A DNA stretch of 39,296 nt from Aerococcus sp. UBA6277 (GCF_002440555.1 NZ_DJUR01000023.1:1-39296), one strand, 5' to 3'; counted from the stretch's first letter, positions 23,441 through 32,156 are shown. Made by a program: numbers and translations. Notes: a model not told the origin generated them from the sequence alone.

Positions 23441-23724
23441 GAAATCAGATAACTAAATCGAAGATAAGAGACAAGCTTTAGGATTGGACAATAGGGACAA
23501 GTTGGTTGGTGAAAAACTTGCAAGATCATATAGCGAACCACTCTTTAGATCGCACCGAAACAGATGGCATTATGCACATGTGATAAGGTGTACGGGTCGC
23601 ACCCATTATCAGCATTTAAGGATAAGATATGCCCTGCATATATTATCGAACTTGGGTGGAACCACGCATATTGTTTATTAGCGTCCCATTCTAGTCTTTT
23701 AGGCTAGGATGGGACTTTTTTTAT
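23441..23724 (+). promoter_or_regulatory. Threonine T-box leader with terminator, upstream of thrS
   Basis: The T-box sequence TGGGTGGAACCACG lies at 23653-23666, followed by a terminator hairpin at 23682-23724 whose arms GTCCCAT-CTAG and CTAG-ATGGGAC end in a T-run. The Stem I apical part GTTGGTTGGTGAAAA is closed by CAAGTT and AACTTG. The lower Stem I pairs CGAAGATAAGAG with CTCTTTAGATCG. Just before that 3' strand is GAACCACTC, so the specifier is ACC (23537-23539) or ACT (23540-23542), both threonine codons; I cannot decide between them by eye. Uncharged tRNA-Thr would stabilise the antiterminator and switch thrS on. Confidence 0.92.
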
Positions 23725-23751
23725 TTTTTAAAAGGAAAAAGGAGGAAAAAC

Positions 23752-25680
23752 ATGATCGACTTAGTATTCCCAGATGGGGCTAAAAAATCATTCGAAGCAG
23801 GCGTTACAGGTCGTGACGTTGCTGCATCAATTAGTAACTCATTAGCAAAGCGCGCATTAGCGGCTAAAATTGACGGTGAATTGGTAGACTTAAATGCCCC
23901 AATTAATGAAGGTGGCGCGATTGAAATCGTTGATCCTAAACATGAAGATGCATTAGGTATCTTACGTCACTCTACTGCTCATCTAATGGCACAAGCGATG
24001 AAACGTTTATATCCAGGTATTAAATTTGGAGTAGGACCAGCCATCGAAACTGGTTTCTACTACGATACTGACCAAGACAAACAAATTGCTGAAGAAGATT
24101 TACCTGCAATTGAAGCGGAAATGGCTAAAATCGTTAAAGAAAACTACCCAATTGAACGTCGTGAAGTGACTCGTGCTGAAGCCAATGAAATCTTTGCGGA
24201 TGATGAATACAAACTAGAAATCATCGCCGATTTACCTGAAGATGAAACGTTAACAGTTTACTCTCAGGGTGAATTCACTGACTTATGCCGCGGTATTCAT
24301 GTACCTTCGACTGGTTACATCAAAGAATTCAAATTATTATCTGTTGCTGGAGCTTACTGGAGAGGTAACTCAGATAACAAAATGATGCAACGTGTTTACG
24401 GTACAGCATTCTTTGAAAAACGCGACTTGAAAGAATTCATCAAACAACGTGAAGAAGCAAAAGAACGTGACCACCGTAAATTAGGTAAAGAATTGGATAT
24501 CTTTATGGTAAATCCTGAAGTTGGGTCTGGTTTACCATTCTGGTTACCAAAAGGTGCAACTGTTCGTCGTATTATCGAACGTTACATCGTTGATAAAGAA
24601 GAATCACTAGGTTATGAGCACGTCTACACACCAATTATGGCAGATGTTGAATTTTATAAAACTTCTGGTCATTGGGACCATTATCATGAAGATATGTACC
24701 CACCAATGGATATGGGTGATGGTGAACAATTAGTTTTACGTCCAATGAACTGCCCACATCACATGATGGTTTATAAAAATGATATTCACTCTTATCGTGA
24801 ATTCCCAATTCGAATTGCGGAATTAGGTATGATGCACCGTTATGAAAAATCAGGTGCTTTATCTGGTTTACAACGGGTACGTGAAATGACTTTAAATGAC
24901 GCGCATATCTTTGTACGCCCAGACCAAATTAAAGAAGAATTTACGCGCGTATTGCAATTAATCAAACAAGTCTATGATGATTTTAATATTACAGACTACC
25001 GCTTCCGTTTATCTTACCGTGATCCAGACAATACGGATAAATACTTTGATGATGACGAGATGTGGGAAAAAGCACAAGCAATGTTAAAAGAAACAATGGA
25101 TGATTTAGGTTTAGAATATTTTGAAGCCATTGGTGAAGCAGCGTTCTACGGTCCTAAATTAGACGTTCAAATGAAAACTGCTTTAGGTAATGAAGAAACC
25201 ATGTCTACTGTTCAATTAGACTTCTTATTACCAGAACGCTTTGACCTAACTTACGTTGGCCAAGACGGTCAAGATACACACCGTCCGGTGGTTATCCACC
25301 GTGGTGTCGTTTCAACTATGGAACGTTTCGTAGCTTACCTAATCGAAGAATACAAAGGTGCCTTCCCAACTTGGTTAGCACCAGTTCAAGCGAAATTAAT
25401 CCCAGTTAACGATGATGCACATGGTGACTATGTTGAAGAAATCCGTCGTCGAATGAAAGCTGCGGGTATGCGTGTTGAGGTCGATAACCGTAACGAAAAA
25501 ATGGGTTACAAGATTCGTGAAGCGCAAACCCTTAAAATTCCATACCAATTAGTATTTGGGGACAACGAAATCGCTGAAAACACAGTAACAGTGCGCCGCT
25601 ATGGTTCAAAAGAAACATTATCAATGCCATTTGATGAATTCTTAGCGCAATTAGAACAAGACATCAAAGAATATAAATAA
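23752..25680 (+). CDS. thrS: Threonyl-tRNA synthetase
   Basis: A class II synthetase of 642 residues, full length. The N-terminal TGS domain (1-62) is followed by the editing domain with the HxxxH zinc-like site HSTAH at 73-77. The catalytic core has motif 2 around [19 protein letters not shown] and zinc ligands in MNCPHHM and the later histidine of [11 protein letters not shown], ending in motif 3 ([11 protein letters not shown]). The C-terminal anticodon-binding domain runs from about 545 to the end. An AAGGAGG site precedes the ATG. Expression is controlled by the T-box leader. Hairpin element copy 3 begins 3 nt after the stop, and a terminator follows it. Confidence 0.97.
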   Translation: MIDLVFPDGAKKSFEAGVTGRDVAASISNSLAKRALAAKIDGELVDLNAPINEGGAIEIVDPKHEDALGILRHSTAHLMAQAMKRLYPGIKFGVGPAIETGFYYDTDQDKQIAEEDLPAIEAEMAKIVKENYPIERREVTRAEANEIFADDEYKLEIIADLPEDETLTVYSQGEFTDLCRGIHVPSTGYIKEFKLLSVAGAYWRGNSDNKMMQRVYGTAFFEKRDLKEFIKQREEAKERDHRKLGKELDIFMVNPEVGSGLPFWLPKGATVRRIIERYIVDKEESLGYEHVYTPIMADVEFYKTSGHWDHYHEDMYPPMDMGDGEQLVLRPMNCPHHMMVYKNDIHSYREFPIRIAELGMMHRYEKSGALSGLQRVREMTLNDAHIFVRPDQIKEEFTRVLQLIKQVYDDFNITDYRFRLSYRDPDNTDKYFDDDEMWEKAQAMLKETMDDLGLEYFEAIGEAAFYGPKLDVQMKTALGNEETMSTVQLDFLLPERFDLTYVGQDGQDTHRPVVIHRGVVSTMERFVAYLIEEYKGAFPTWLAPVQAKLIPVNDDAHGDYVEEIRRRMKAAGMRVEVDNRNEKMGYKIREAQTLKIPYQLVFGDNEIAENTVTVRRYGSKETLSMPFDEFLAQLEQDIKEYK

Positions 25681-25682
25681 AA

Positions 25683-25791
25683 GGGTGTAAGCGAGACCGC
25701 TAAGCTCAACAACACTGGAAGAATAGTGCCGTATCAAGTAAAGTGTGATGCAAACTATTCTGAAGTGGACTTGAGCTGGTCGAGCACACCC
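25683..25791 (-). repeat. Interspersed hairpin element, copy 3 (inverted)
   Basis: The 51-nt module at 25715-25765, read on the minus strand, nearly matches 6186-6236; differences are concentrated in the apical loop. The outer arms are different in sequence from copies 1 and 2 but still complementary: GGGTGT (25683-25688) with ACACCC (25786-25791), TTGAGCT with AGCTCAA, and GACC with GGTC. It lies immediately behind the thrS stop and in front of a bidirectional terminator. Confidence 0.7.
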
Positions 25792-25835
25792 GACTAAACA
25801 AGATGCGAGAACCGACGACCTACTGATATAAAGGC

Positions 25836-25873
25836 AAAAAAACGCCGATAACATTTGTTATTGGCGTTTTTTA
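25836..25873. terminator. Bidirectional terminator between thrS and the HAD gene
   Basis: AAAAAACGCC-ATAAC pairs with GTTAT-GGCGTTTTTT, flanked by A-run and T-run. It sits between convergent genes and can end both transcripts. Confidence 0.85.
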
Positions 25874-25926
25874 CTATGCCCAAATAAAAAGAGAAATCGA
25901 ATGTTCACCCAATCTCTCTACTGTTT

Positions 25927-27117
25927 CTATAAATATAATTCCCCGGCTTGTAATACGGGTTCTAAGTGACCTAATGGAATGGTCGCCATACTTGGGCGTA
26001 AGGTTCCTTTGTTTTCATCGCGTCCTTGGATAACCAATTTTGCGTCGTCTTGACGGTAAGTGTTGATCCCCTTAACGATTAATTGTTGGGTTTGGTCGCT
26101 AGAATAACGGTTGAACAATACCGCTAACTTAACGAAAGGTAATTGTGTCATCATTGGATAGTCACCCATAGAGTCTCCAAATACCAAAGCTGGTTGCTTG
26201 TCGTGTTCGGCTACCATGAAGTTCTTAATCACTTCTACTTTTCCTAAGCCCTTAGTGATAAAAGTGCCTTCTTCCAGACGAGAATCCATAATGCCATTTT
26301 CATCCACATCGTAGCACTGGCCGAAAACTTGGCTTTTGTCTAAGTTGAATGGTGCTTGAGTGACCACTGAACGCACCAAGTCAATTGGACTAGCTGTGAT
26401 TACATAAATCGTAATGTTATTGTCTTTAAGGACTTTCCATAAGTGAAGGATCTCACTGGGAATGCGAATGCCTTGTTCGAATGAGGCTTCCACTTTTCCG
26501 ACCTTGCTCTTAATATGTGAGCTAGAAAATAGTCGGCGTAGGGCAATTGGTTTATTCAAAGCATCCTGGAATACAGCTACAGATAGGGCTTTAAATTCTT
26601 CGACGGTATAGCCTTTAAACCAGTAAATCGGTGAATTTTCGCCTGGCGTTCTTTGAAATTTACTACCTGCTAGTTGGTAGAACAAACGCAATTTCGCTGC
26701 AAATTCGCTGAATTGGGTTAATTCCTTTATTTGTTCTAATGGCAATCGTTCGCTCTCATCTAAGGCAATATAGTCGGTATATAAGACTTGGTATTGTGCG
26801 ATGATATCGTCCGCCAAATCAGTGTAAGTTGCCATATTTTGTGAATTTGGGAAAATAGGTTGGTTGAAATTCATCGGGCCAGTAGTTAAGACGTCATAGA
26901 ATTCATCTGGTGTCATCTTGTAGGCCAAGTGATCAATCATGTACATCATCAGATGGTCTTCAATATCGTGCATGATTGTAGTGTTGTCAAAATCAAATAC
27001 AGCGTATTCAGTATCTTGCTTTCTGACACTTGCTGCTGAAGCTGATTCACGAATCACTGTATTCAGACGTTGGACAACAAAGGGGTCCCATTTTTGTTGG
27101 TTGATATTTAATGGCAT
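25927..27117 (-). CDS. HAD superfamily phosphatase (phosphoserine/phosphocholine phosphatase-like)
   Basis: A 396-residue soluble HAD hydrolase. Motif I is FDFDNTT, with the nucleophile D42 and D44. Motif II is the ITAS segment in NNITIYVITASPIDLV, the motif III lysine is likely in KVEVIKNF, and motif IV is FGDSMGDYPMM. A large helical insertion between motifs I and II (about 55-235) sets it apart from SerB and resembles the phosphorylcholine-phosphatase-like group, but substrate identity is a guess. No signal peptide is seen. The ATG at 27117 follows GAGGAG on the minus strand. A TATAAT at 27178-27173 may be its -10 box. It is monocistronic. Confidence 0.75.
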   Translation of the reverse strand: MPLNINQQKWDPFVVQRLNTVIRESASAASVRKQDTEYAVFDFDNTTIMHDIEDHLMMYMIDHLAYKMTPDEFYDVLTTGPMNFNQPIFPNSQNMATYTDLADDIIAQYQVLYTDYIALDESERLPLEQIKELTQFSEFAAKLRLFYQLAGSKFQRTPGENSPIYWFKGYTVEEFKALSVAVFQDALNKPIALRRLFSSSHIKSKVGKVEASFEQGIRIPSEILHLWKVLKDNNITIYVITASPIDLVRSVVTQAPFNLDKSQVFGQCYDVDENGIMDSRLEEGTFITKGLGKVEVIKNFMVAEHDKQPALVFGDSMGDYPMMTQLPFVKLAVLFNRYSSDQTQQLIVKGINTYRQDDAKLVIQGRDENKGTLRPSMATIPLGHLEPVLQAGELYL

Positions 27118-27234
27118 AAAAATCTCCTCGCATGTTTATAAATAAATTGATGTTATTACTAACTTACATCACATTATAAAGTAAGCGTAATAATTTCATG
27201 TAAAATCTAAGTCATAATTAAGTAAATAGAATCT

Positions 27235-27768
27235 TTATCTGAAGTCGCACCGTGGTTCGTGGTGGTTATAGACACCAATCGTCTCCAGAAATGATTCGAT
27301 TGTAGTTGGCCCGACAAATTTAAACCCGCGTTTCTTCAATAATTTCATCAAAGCTTTATTCACTTCAACTTCGTTGCCGTCAAATTCTGCCACCAATTGA
27401 AGGGCCTTTTGATAGATAAAATCTCTAAAACTTGGAAAATGAGTATCTTCCTCGATTGCTAACGCGCACTGGGCGTTGTTTATCATAGCTTGGATCTTTT
27501 GGCGGTGACGAATAATCCCTTCATTTAGCATCAAGCGTTCAACATCAGTTTCATTAAACTTGGCCAAAGCATCCATATCAAAATCAGCAAAAGCTGCTCT
27601 TAGCGCTGGCCGCTTTTTCAGGATAATCGCCCAGGACAAACCGGCTTGCATAGATTCTAGACATAGGGCCTCAAAGACTTCTTGGCTAGTGGTTTTGGCT
27701 TGCCCCCATTCCTCGTCATGATAAGCAATCATGTCTGGGGTATTGGCAAATTGACAGCGTGTAATCAT
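27235..27768 (-). CDS. tag: DNA-3-methyladenine glycosylase I
   Basis: A 177-residue helix-hairpin-helix-type glycosylase that removes 3-methyladenine from alkylated DNA. The zinc-snap ligands are present at both ends: C5 and H17 in MITRCQFANTPDMIAYHDEEWG, and the C-terminal His (169 or 170) and C174 in YNHHEPRC. Catalytic E38 lies in CLESMQAGLSWAIIL, which also forms the aromatic base pocket. The stretch KKRGFKFVGPTTIESFLETIG is family-typical. A good AAGGAGAAGGAG site precedes the ATG at 27768. An extended -10 promoter lies 52 nt further up. The gene stands alone. Confidence 0.95.
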   Translation of the reverse strand: MITRCQFANTPDMIAYHDEEWGQAKTTSQEVFEALCLESMQAGLSWAIILKKRPALRAAFADFDMDALAKFNETDVERLMLNEGIIRHRQKIQAMINNAQCALAIEEDTHFPSFRDFIYQKALQLVAEFDGNEVEVNKALMKLLKKRGFKFVGPTTIESFLETIGVYNHHEPRCDFR

Positions 27769-27820
27769 GGAAAAACTCCTTCTCCTTGCAAGATTCGCTA
27801 GGATTTCTTAGTGTGTCCAA

Positions 27821-27829
27821 ATTATAGCA
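27821..27829 (-). promoter_or_regulatory. Extended -10 promoter of tag
   Basis: On the minus strand TGC is followed by TATAAT (27826-27821). The -35 region TATTAA at 17 bp is weak. Confidence 0.5.
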
Positions 27830-27964
27830 AATTTAATGGGTTTTTAATAGTTGGGTTCGAAACAAACGATTACTTATGATTAAAGTAAGGTATTATCAAT
27901 TTCATGAATCCTTCACTATAATGAAGTTGTGAAAAGAAAATAATTTGATATGGGGGAAGGGTTT

Positions 27965-28780
27965 ATGAAACACTTTGTGAAGTTGGGGTTAATGGCTTTA
28001 TCGGTAACGGTGTTGGCAGCGTGTTCTAGTGATGGTAGTGAGGAAACAACGATTCGGGTCGCGACTTCGCCAGGTCCTTATAGTGAGTTATTTCTAGACC
28101 AAGTGGCGCCAAAGCTAGAAGAAGAGGGTTATACAGTTGAAGAAATTGAGTTTACGGACTTGCGGTCAGCGGATGTGGCCCTACAAGAAGGGTCAGCTGA
28201 TTTAAACGTAGACCAACACGCCTTGTATTTAGCCAACTTCAATGAAGAAGCGGGTGCAGAACTGACGGCTGTGACACCGGTACCGACTGTGCCTACAGGT
28301 CTGTTCCCTGGCACCAAGGATGATTTGGCTGCTGTCTCAAGCGGTGACCGTGTGGGTATCCCGGATGATCCGTCAAATTATACGAGAGCTTTACTCGTTT
28401 TAGAAAAAGCGGGCTGGATTACATTAAATGAGGATGCCAATCTGGAAAGTTTAACTGTTGATGACATCGCAGAAAATACATCGGGGATTGAAATCGTGCC
28501 TATGCAATCAGCGGTCATCCCAAGAACCTTGGAAGATTTAGCCTACGCCATTATTCCCGGTTCAATCGCCTATGATGCGGGCGTTGACTTCTCCACCATG
28601 TTGTTAGCGGAGGATGTGCGTAAGGACTTGCTACTGCAAGCTGTGGTTTCCAAACCTGAAACGGCGGAAGAAGAGTGGGTGCAAGCTGTCATAGACATTT
28701 ACAATTCGGGTGAGTTCCAATCACAAATTAAAGAAATCAATCAGAATTCGGATGAAACTTACTGGATCATTCCAGATTAA
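27965..28780 (+). CDS. Orphan MetQ/NlpA-family lipoprotein
   Basis: A 271-residue substrate-binding lipoprotein of the NlpA/MetQ family. The signal peptide KHFVKLGLMALSVTVLAAC ends at the lipobox Cys20, so the mature protein is lipid-anchored outside the membrane. Family blocks are RVATSPGPYSELFLDQVAPKL, DLNVDQHALYLANF, VGIPDDPSNYTRALLVLEKAGWI and the end NSDETYWIIPD. It differs clearly from the two MetQ proteins at 32.9-34.7 kb, and no permease or ATPase gene is adjacent, so it probably delivers methionine or a related ligand to a shared MetNI. The start ATG 27965 follows GGGGGAAGGG. An in-frame ATG at 27950 would spoil the signal peptide. Confidence 0.85.
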   Translation: MKHFVKLGLMALSVTVLAACSSDGSEETTIRVATSPGPYSELFLDQVAPKLEEEGYTVEEIEFTDLRSADVALQEGSADLNVDQHALYLANFNEEAGAELTAVTPVPTVPTGLFPGTKDDLAAVSSGDRVGIPDDPSNYTRALLVLEKAGWITLNEDANLESLTVDDIAENTSGIEIVPMQSAVIPRTLEDLAYAIIPGSIAYDAGVDFSTMLLAEDVRKDLLLQAVVSKPETAEEEWVQAVIDIYNSGEFQSQIKEINQNSDETYWIIPD

Positions 28781-28809
28781 GAAGGCCGAAAGAAAGTTTA
28801 AATATTTGT

Positions 28810-28847
28810 AGAAAACGTTTACATAAAAGGGCCATTTCCTATATGAT
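28810..28847 (+). promoter_or_regulatory. Promoter with overlapping cre-like operator
   Basis: AGAAAACGTTTACA at 28810-28823 matches the CcpA cre consensus TGWAANCGNTNWCA at 13 of 14 positions. It overlaps the -35 box TTTACA (28818-28823); the -10 box TATGAT is at 28842-28847 after an 18-bp spacer. This position predicts repression of the unknown gene at 28878 by CcpA. Confidence 0.6.
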
Positions 28848-28877
28848 AGGGGTATCAAGAGAATAGGAGTGATGTAC

Positions 28878-29318
28878 ATGGTGGAAGTTTACACAAACTA
28901 CTGGGAAAATCGACGCGATGGTGTTCGAAAGGAACATGGATCATATGCTAGCGAGGAAGAGGCCTTTGAGGGCATTCAAAGCTGGTGGACACTTCATCAA
29001 GAAAAGTATACCGATGTAAATAAACGACGGACCAATTCAGGTGCCCTAGAAATTACATATGGTGATGACAACTACTACTATCGTATTGAGAAACGGCATT
29101 TGGACAAGTTACCATCGACTAAATGTAAGTTGAGAAGTCCTGGTGAGATTGACAGTAAACGTAAACTGGCGCAATTAGATGATGAAACTTTCCTATTTGA
29201 AGAATTAGCAGAACCTTATCGTGACCTACTACTTGTTGCAATGGGGAATGGCCAGCGGGTCAAGGACTTTATCTACGATGAAAAAGGTCGACCGATTCGC
29301 GAGCTGACTGAAGTATAA
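28878..29318 (+). CDS. Conserved-looking hypothetical protein
   Basis: I do not recognise this 146-residue protein. It is hydrophilic, without signal peptide or membrane segments, and rich in charged and aromatic residues. The N-terminal part VEVYTNYWENRRDGVRKEHG and SYASEEEAFEGIQSWWTLHQEKY is followed by a segment with YGDDNYYYRIEKRHL, and the C-terminal part ends GNGQRVKDFIYDEKGRPIREL. The start ATG 28878 lies 9 nt after ATAGGAG; ATG 28872 is only 3 nt away. Codon use looks like that of its neighbours and the frame is clean, so it is very probably a real gene. A cre-like site covers its promoter, which suggests control by carbon supply. Confidence 0.7.
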   Translation: MVEVYTNYWENRRDGVRKEHGSYASEEEAFEGIQSWWTLHQEKYTDVNKRRTNSGALEITYGDDNYYYRIEKRHLDKLPSTKCKLRSPGEIDSKRKLAQLDDETFLFEELAEPYRDLLLVAMGNGQRVKDFIYDEKGRPIRELTEV

Positions 29319-29334
29319 AATTTAAAAGAAATGA

Positions 29335-29363
29335 TTGACAAAGAGATACTATGGTGTTATGCT
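29335..29363 (+). promoter_or_regulatory. Promoter of the infC-rpmI-rplT operon
   Basis: Consensus TTGACA (29335-29340), a 17-bp spacer and TATGCT (29358-29363). Transcription would start near 29370, at the beginning of the attenuator leader. Confidence 0.8.
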
Positions 29364-29369
29364 ATTGGA

Positions 29370-29587
29370 GTTGAGAAAAGAAGCAGAAACACCCGTTTCT
29401 CACCTGAGTTGATAAGTTACGTCCTCGGGTTGATAGATATTCAGTTCACACAGACTCGATCTGTGTGCTTAATACGACGGGGAGTGATTGTGCTATCCGT
29501 CGTTTTTTCTATGTGAAATTTCTCTTTCATACAGATTTATGCAATCTTGCAGAAAAATTTCTTTTTATACAGCATCAATGGAGGTGT
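29370..29587 (+). promoter_or_regulatory. Probable L20-type autoregulatory leader with attenuator
   Basis: A 218-nt untranslated leader of the infC-rpmI-rplT operon. It contains an early hairpin around GAAACACCCGTTTCTCACC, and an intrinsic terminator at 29474-29509 (ACGACGG with CCGTCGT, then six T) before any gene. A second hairpin, GAAATTTCT with AGAAA-ATTTC, then a T-run, lies just before the ribosome site. In Bacillus, ribosomal protein L20 binds such a leader and promotes premature termination. The same mechanism is inferred from position and the attenuator; I did not verify the L20 binding fold. Confidence 0.7.
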
Positions 29588-30109
29588 ATTACTATCGCAA
29601 AAGATATGTTCGTAAATGAAAATATCCGTGCACGTGAACTTCGTGTAATTGATTCTGACGGTGAACAATTAGGTGTGTTGAGTAAAGACGAGGCTTTAGA
29701 TAAAGCTGAGCAAGTTGAACTTGACTTAGTACTAGTATCACCAAACGCTAAACCGCCAGTTGCCCGTATTATGGATTACGGTAAATACCGTTATGAGCAA
29801 CAACGGAAAGAGCGTGAACAACGTCAAAATCAAAAACAAGTCAATCTGAAGGAAGTACGTTTATCTCCTACGATTGAAAAAAATGATTTTGACACAAAAT
29901 TGCGTCAAGCTCGTAAGTTCCTTGAAAAAGGGGACAAAGTGAAAGCTTCAATTCGTTTCCGTGGACGTGCTATTACGCACAAAGAAATCGGTCGCGAAGT
30001 GCTAGAACGCTTTGCAGAAGAGCTTAAAGATGTTGCAGAAGTTGAACAAAGACCAAAAATGGAAGGACGTTCAATGTTCCTTCAAATGGCACCAACTGCT
30101 GACAAATAA
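29588..30109 (+). CDS. infC: Translation initiation factor IF-3
   Basis: Binds the 30S subunit, keeps subunits apart and checks the start codon. With the start used here the protein has 173 residues and begins (M)[21 protein letters not shown], the usual family N-terminus. The segments [35 protein letters not shown] and [12 protein letters not shown] are all intact. No ATG fits: the start is ATT at 29588 (3 nt after GGAGG) or ATC at 29594 (9 nt after). Rare AUU/AUC starts are an established feature of infC and let IF-3 limit its own synthesis. The first ATG, at 29606, would delete conserved residues. It heads the operon with rpmI and rplT. Confidence 0.95.
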   Translation: MTIAKDMFVNENIRARELRVIDSDGEQLGVLSKDEALDKAEQVELDLVLVSPNAKPPVARIMDYGKYRYEQQRKEREQRQNQKQVNLKEVRLSPTIEKNDFDTKLRQARKFLEKGDKVKASIRFRGRAITHKEIGREVLERFAEELKDVAEVEQRPKMEGRSMFLQMAPTADK

Positions 30110-30134
30110 TTGAACACTTTTAGGAGGAAAAAAC

Positions 30135-30335
30135 ATGCCAAAACAAAAAACTCACCGCGCTTCAGTTAAACGTTTCAAAAAGACTGCTTCAGGTAAATTA
30201 AAACGTAGTCATTCAGAGCGTTCTCACCGTTTCCACGGTAAAACTAAAAAACAACGTCGTCAACATAAACAAGCGACTACAGTTCATTCAACAGATATTA
30301 AACGTATCTCACAAATGATGGACACTTACAAATAA
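30135..30335 (+). CDS. rpmI: 50S ribosomal protein L35
   Basis: A 66-residue, strongly basic ribosomal protein. The sequence [20 protein letters not shown] is the family signature, and the rest is rich in Lys, Arg and His ([17 protein letters not shown]), as needed for binding 23S rRNA. A strong TAGGAGG site precedes the ATG. It lies between infC (25 nt before) and rplT (53 nt after) in the usual order, so all three are probably under the same attenuator. Confidence 0.97.
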   Translation: MPKQKTHRASVKRFKKTASGKLKRSHSERSHRFHGKTKKQRRQHKQATTVHSTDIKRISQMMDTYK

Positions 30336-30388
30336 GATTATCTAAGCGTTCAGTCACGGACTGAACAGTACCAAAAGGAGGAAATTAA

Positions 30389-30748
30389 ATGGCTCGAGTT
30401 AAAGGTGGAACAGTAACACGTCGTCGTCGTAAAAAATATCTTAAGTTAGCAAAAGGTTACTTCGGTGCGAAGTCTAAATTATACAAAACAGCTAAACAAG
30501 CTGTAATGAAATCTTACACTTACGCATACCGTGACCGTCGTCAAAAGAAACGTGATTTCCGTCGTTTATGGATTACACGTATTAATGCAGCTGCTCGTAT
30601 GAACGGAATGAGCTACAGCACATTAATCAACGGCTTAAAAGTTGCTAACATCGACATGAACCGTAAAATGTTAGCTGAATTAGCAGTTAACGATGCTGAT
30701 GCATTTGCAGCTATCTGCGAACAAGCGAAAGCAGCTTTAAACAAATAA
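30389..30748 (+). CDS. rplT: 50S ribosomal protein L20
   Basis: A 119-residue basic protein that binds 23S rRNA early in 50S assembly and, in Firmicutes, represses its own operon through the infC leader. The N-terminal extension [20 protein letters not shown] and the globular part [32 protein letters not shown] and [12 protein letters not shown] are all typical. A strong AAAGGAGG site precedes the ATG. The operon ends at the terminator directly behind it. Confidence 0.97.
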   Translation: MARVKGGTVTRRRRKKYLKLAKGYFGAKSKLYKTAKQAVMKSYTYAYRDRRQKKRDFRRLWITRINAAARMNGMSYSTLINGLKVANIDMNRKMLAELAVNDADAFAAICEQAKAALNK

Positions 30749-30755
30749 TTCAATC

Positions 30756-30804
30756 AAAGTCCACGTAGCACCAGCTTTTAGCGAGTGTCTACTGGACTTT
30801 TTTT
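30756..30804 (+). terminator. Intrinsic terminator after rplT
   Basis: AAAGTCCA-TAG pairs with CTA-TGGACTTT, followed by a T-run, 7 nt after the rplT stop. Confidence 0.8.
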
Positions 30805-30827
30805 GTTTATGAGGAGTCTCTTGTTTG

Positions 30828-30887
30828 GTGTTCTGTTTAAACTATCAAGGGTTATGATATATTCGTATTATTCAAAACACAGAACAC
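30828..30887. repeat. Inverted repeat in the gap before metN
   Basis: GTGTTCTGT (30828-30836) and ACAGAACAC (30879-30887) are perfect 9-bp complements around a 42-nt loop containing TATGAT. It lies about 200 nt before metN, so it could be an operator, leader or old element. I found no SAM riboswitch, methionine T-box or known Met operator in the gap 30805-31082. Confidence 0.4.
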
Positions 30888-31082
30888 TTGGTAAGATATG
30901 TGTTAGAAATAGCCATGGTCCATCTTTTCAAAAAATGAAGCATGAATATTAGAGGATGATAGAAAATGCTATTGCCTAGTGGTGGACACAATCAAGATTA
31001 AACTAAAGTAAGTCATCTTATGATAGAATGAAGCGATAGCGTCAAAAGGAAAAATATATAAGTTAATGTAGAGGTGAAACAG

Positions 31083-32156
31083 ATGTCAATTATCGACTTA
31101 AAAGATGTCGCGGTAAAATTTGATACACCAAATGGTACCGTTGATGCAGTAAAAGATGTCAATATTTCAATCGATGAGGGCGAAATATTTGGCGTGATTG
31201 GGTACTCTGGTGCAGGGAAATCCACACTAGTTCGTACCATCAACCGCTTGCAACCAGTAACTTCTGGTCAAGTAATTGTAAATGAAAAGGAAATCAATGC
31301 CTTATCAGAAGCAGAATTACGTGCTTCGCGTAAGAAAATTGGGATGATCTTCCAACACTTTAATTTAATGAATGCAAGAACGGTTGAGGGTAATGTCCTC
31401 TTCCCATTGAAGGATTCTAAATTATCTAAGGAAGAGAAGAAACAGAAAGTACATGAGTTGTTGGAATTAGTTGGATTAGCTGATCGTAAAGATGCTTACC
31501 CAAGCCAACTATCTGGCGGACAGAAACAACGTGTAGCGATTGCGAGAGCCTTGGCTAACGACCCAGATGTTTTATTATGTGACGAGGCAACTTCAGCCTT
31601 AGACCCTAAAACAACATCTTCAATACTTGACTTGTTGAAAGAATTGAATCAACGCTTAAACCTAACAATTGTCATCATTACCCACGAAATGCACGTTATC
31701 AAAGAAATTTGTAACCGTGTGGCGGTAATGGAGCATGGTGTGGTTGTTGAACAAGATACAATTTTCAATATCTTCAGAAACCCACAACAAAAATTGACCA
31801 AAGACTTTATCGAGTCTGCGTCACCAATTGAAAAGGGTATTCAAGAAGTCCTAAGCAAACCAGAATTGTTGAATATTCACCCAGATGATCGTGTAATCCG
31901 CGTGACCTTCTCAGGAGCTTCAACTGGGGATCCGTTAATTTCTAAGTTAACAGAGCAATTCCAAGTGAAAGCCAATATCCTATTTGGCAATATTGAAATT
32001 TTACAAAATATTCCGGTGGGAACTTTGCTACTAAGCCTAAGAGGTGAAGATGCGAAAGTACAAGAAGCCATTGATTTTATTGCCTACGAAGGGATCACTT
32101 TTGAAGAATACAAAATCGAAGGCGACCACTATATTCAAGAGGAGGTTGATGCATAA
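31083..32156 (+). CDS. metN: Methionine ABC transporter ATP-binding protein
   Basis: A 357-residue ATPase of the MetNIQ methionine importer. Walker A is GYSGAGKST, the signature is LSGGQKQRVAIARAL, and Walker B is DVLLCDEATSALD, followed by a switch histidine in IIITHEMH. The C-terminal NIL domain (about 275-350) is present; in MetN it binds methionine and inhibits transport when the cell is replete. I start at ATG 31083, 6 nt after GAGGTG; the GTG at 31074 lies inside the ribosome site. Its stop overlaps the metI start in TAATG, so the two are translationally coupled. Confidence 0.95.
   Translation: MSIIDLKDVAVKFDTPNGTVDAVKDVNISIDEGEIFGVIGYSGAGKSTLVRTINRLQPVTSGQVIVNEKEINALSEAELRASRKKIGMIFQHFNLMNARTVEGNVLFPLKDSKLSKEEKKQKVHELLELVGLADRKDAYPSQLSGGQKQRVAIARALANDPDVLLCDEATSALDPKTTSSILDLLKELNQRLNLTIVIITHEMHVIKEICNRVAVMEHGVVVEQDTIFNIFRNPQQKLTKDFIESASPIEKGIQEVLSKPELLNIHPDDRVIRVTFSGASTGDPLISKLTEQFQVKANILFGNIEILQNIPVGTLLLSLRGEDAKVQEAIDFIAYEGITFEEYKIEGDHYIQEEVDA

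Noticed and set aside
25651..25854. 67-codon minus-strand frame over the thrS end
   Set aside because: It runs through hairpin element copy 3 and part of the terminator; there is no start signal.
30889..30925. GGTAAGATA-like segment before metN as a SAM-responsive RNA
   Set aside because: Only a short part resembles an SMK-box core; pairing partners are missing and the ribosome site of metN is far away.
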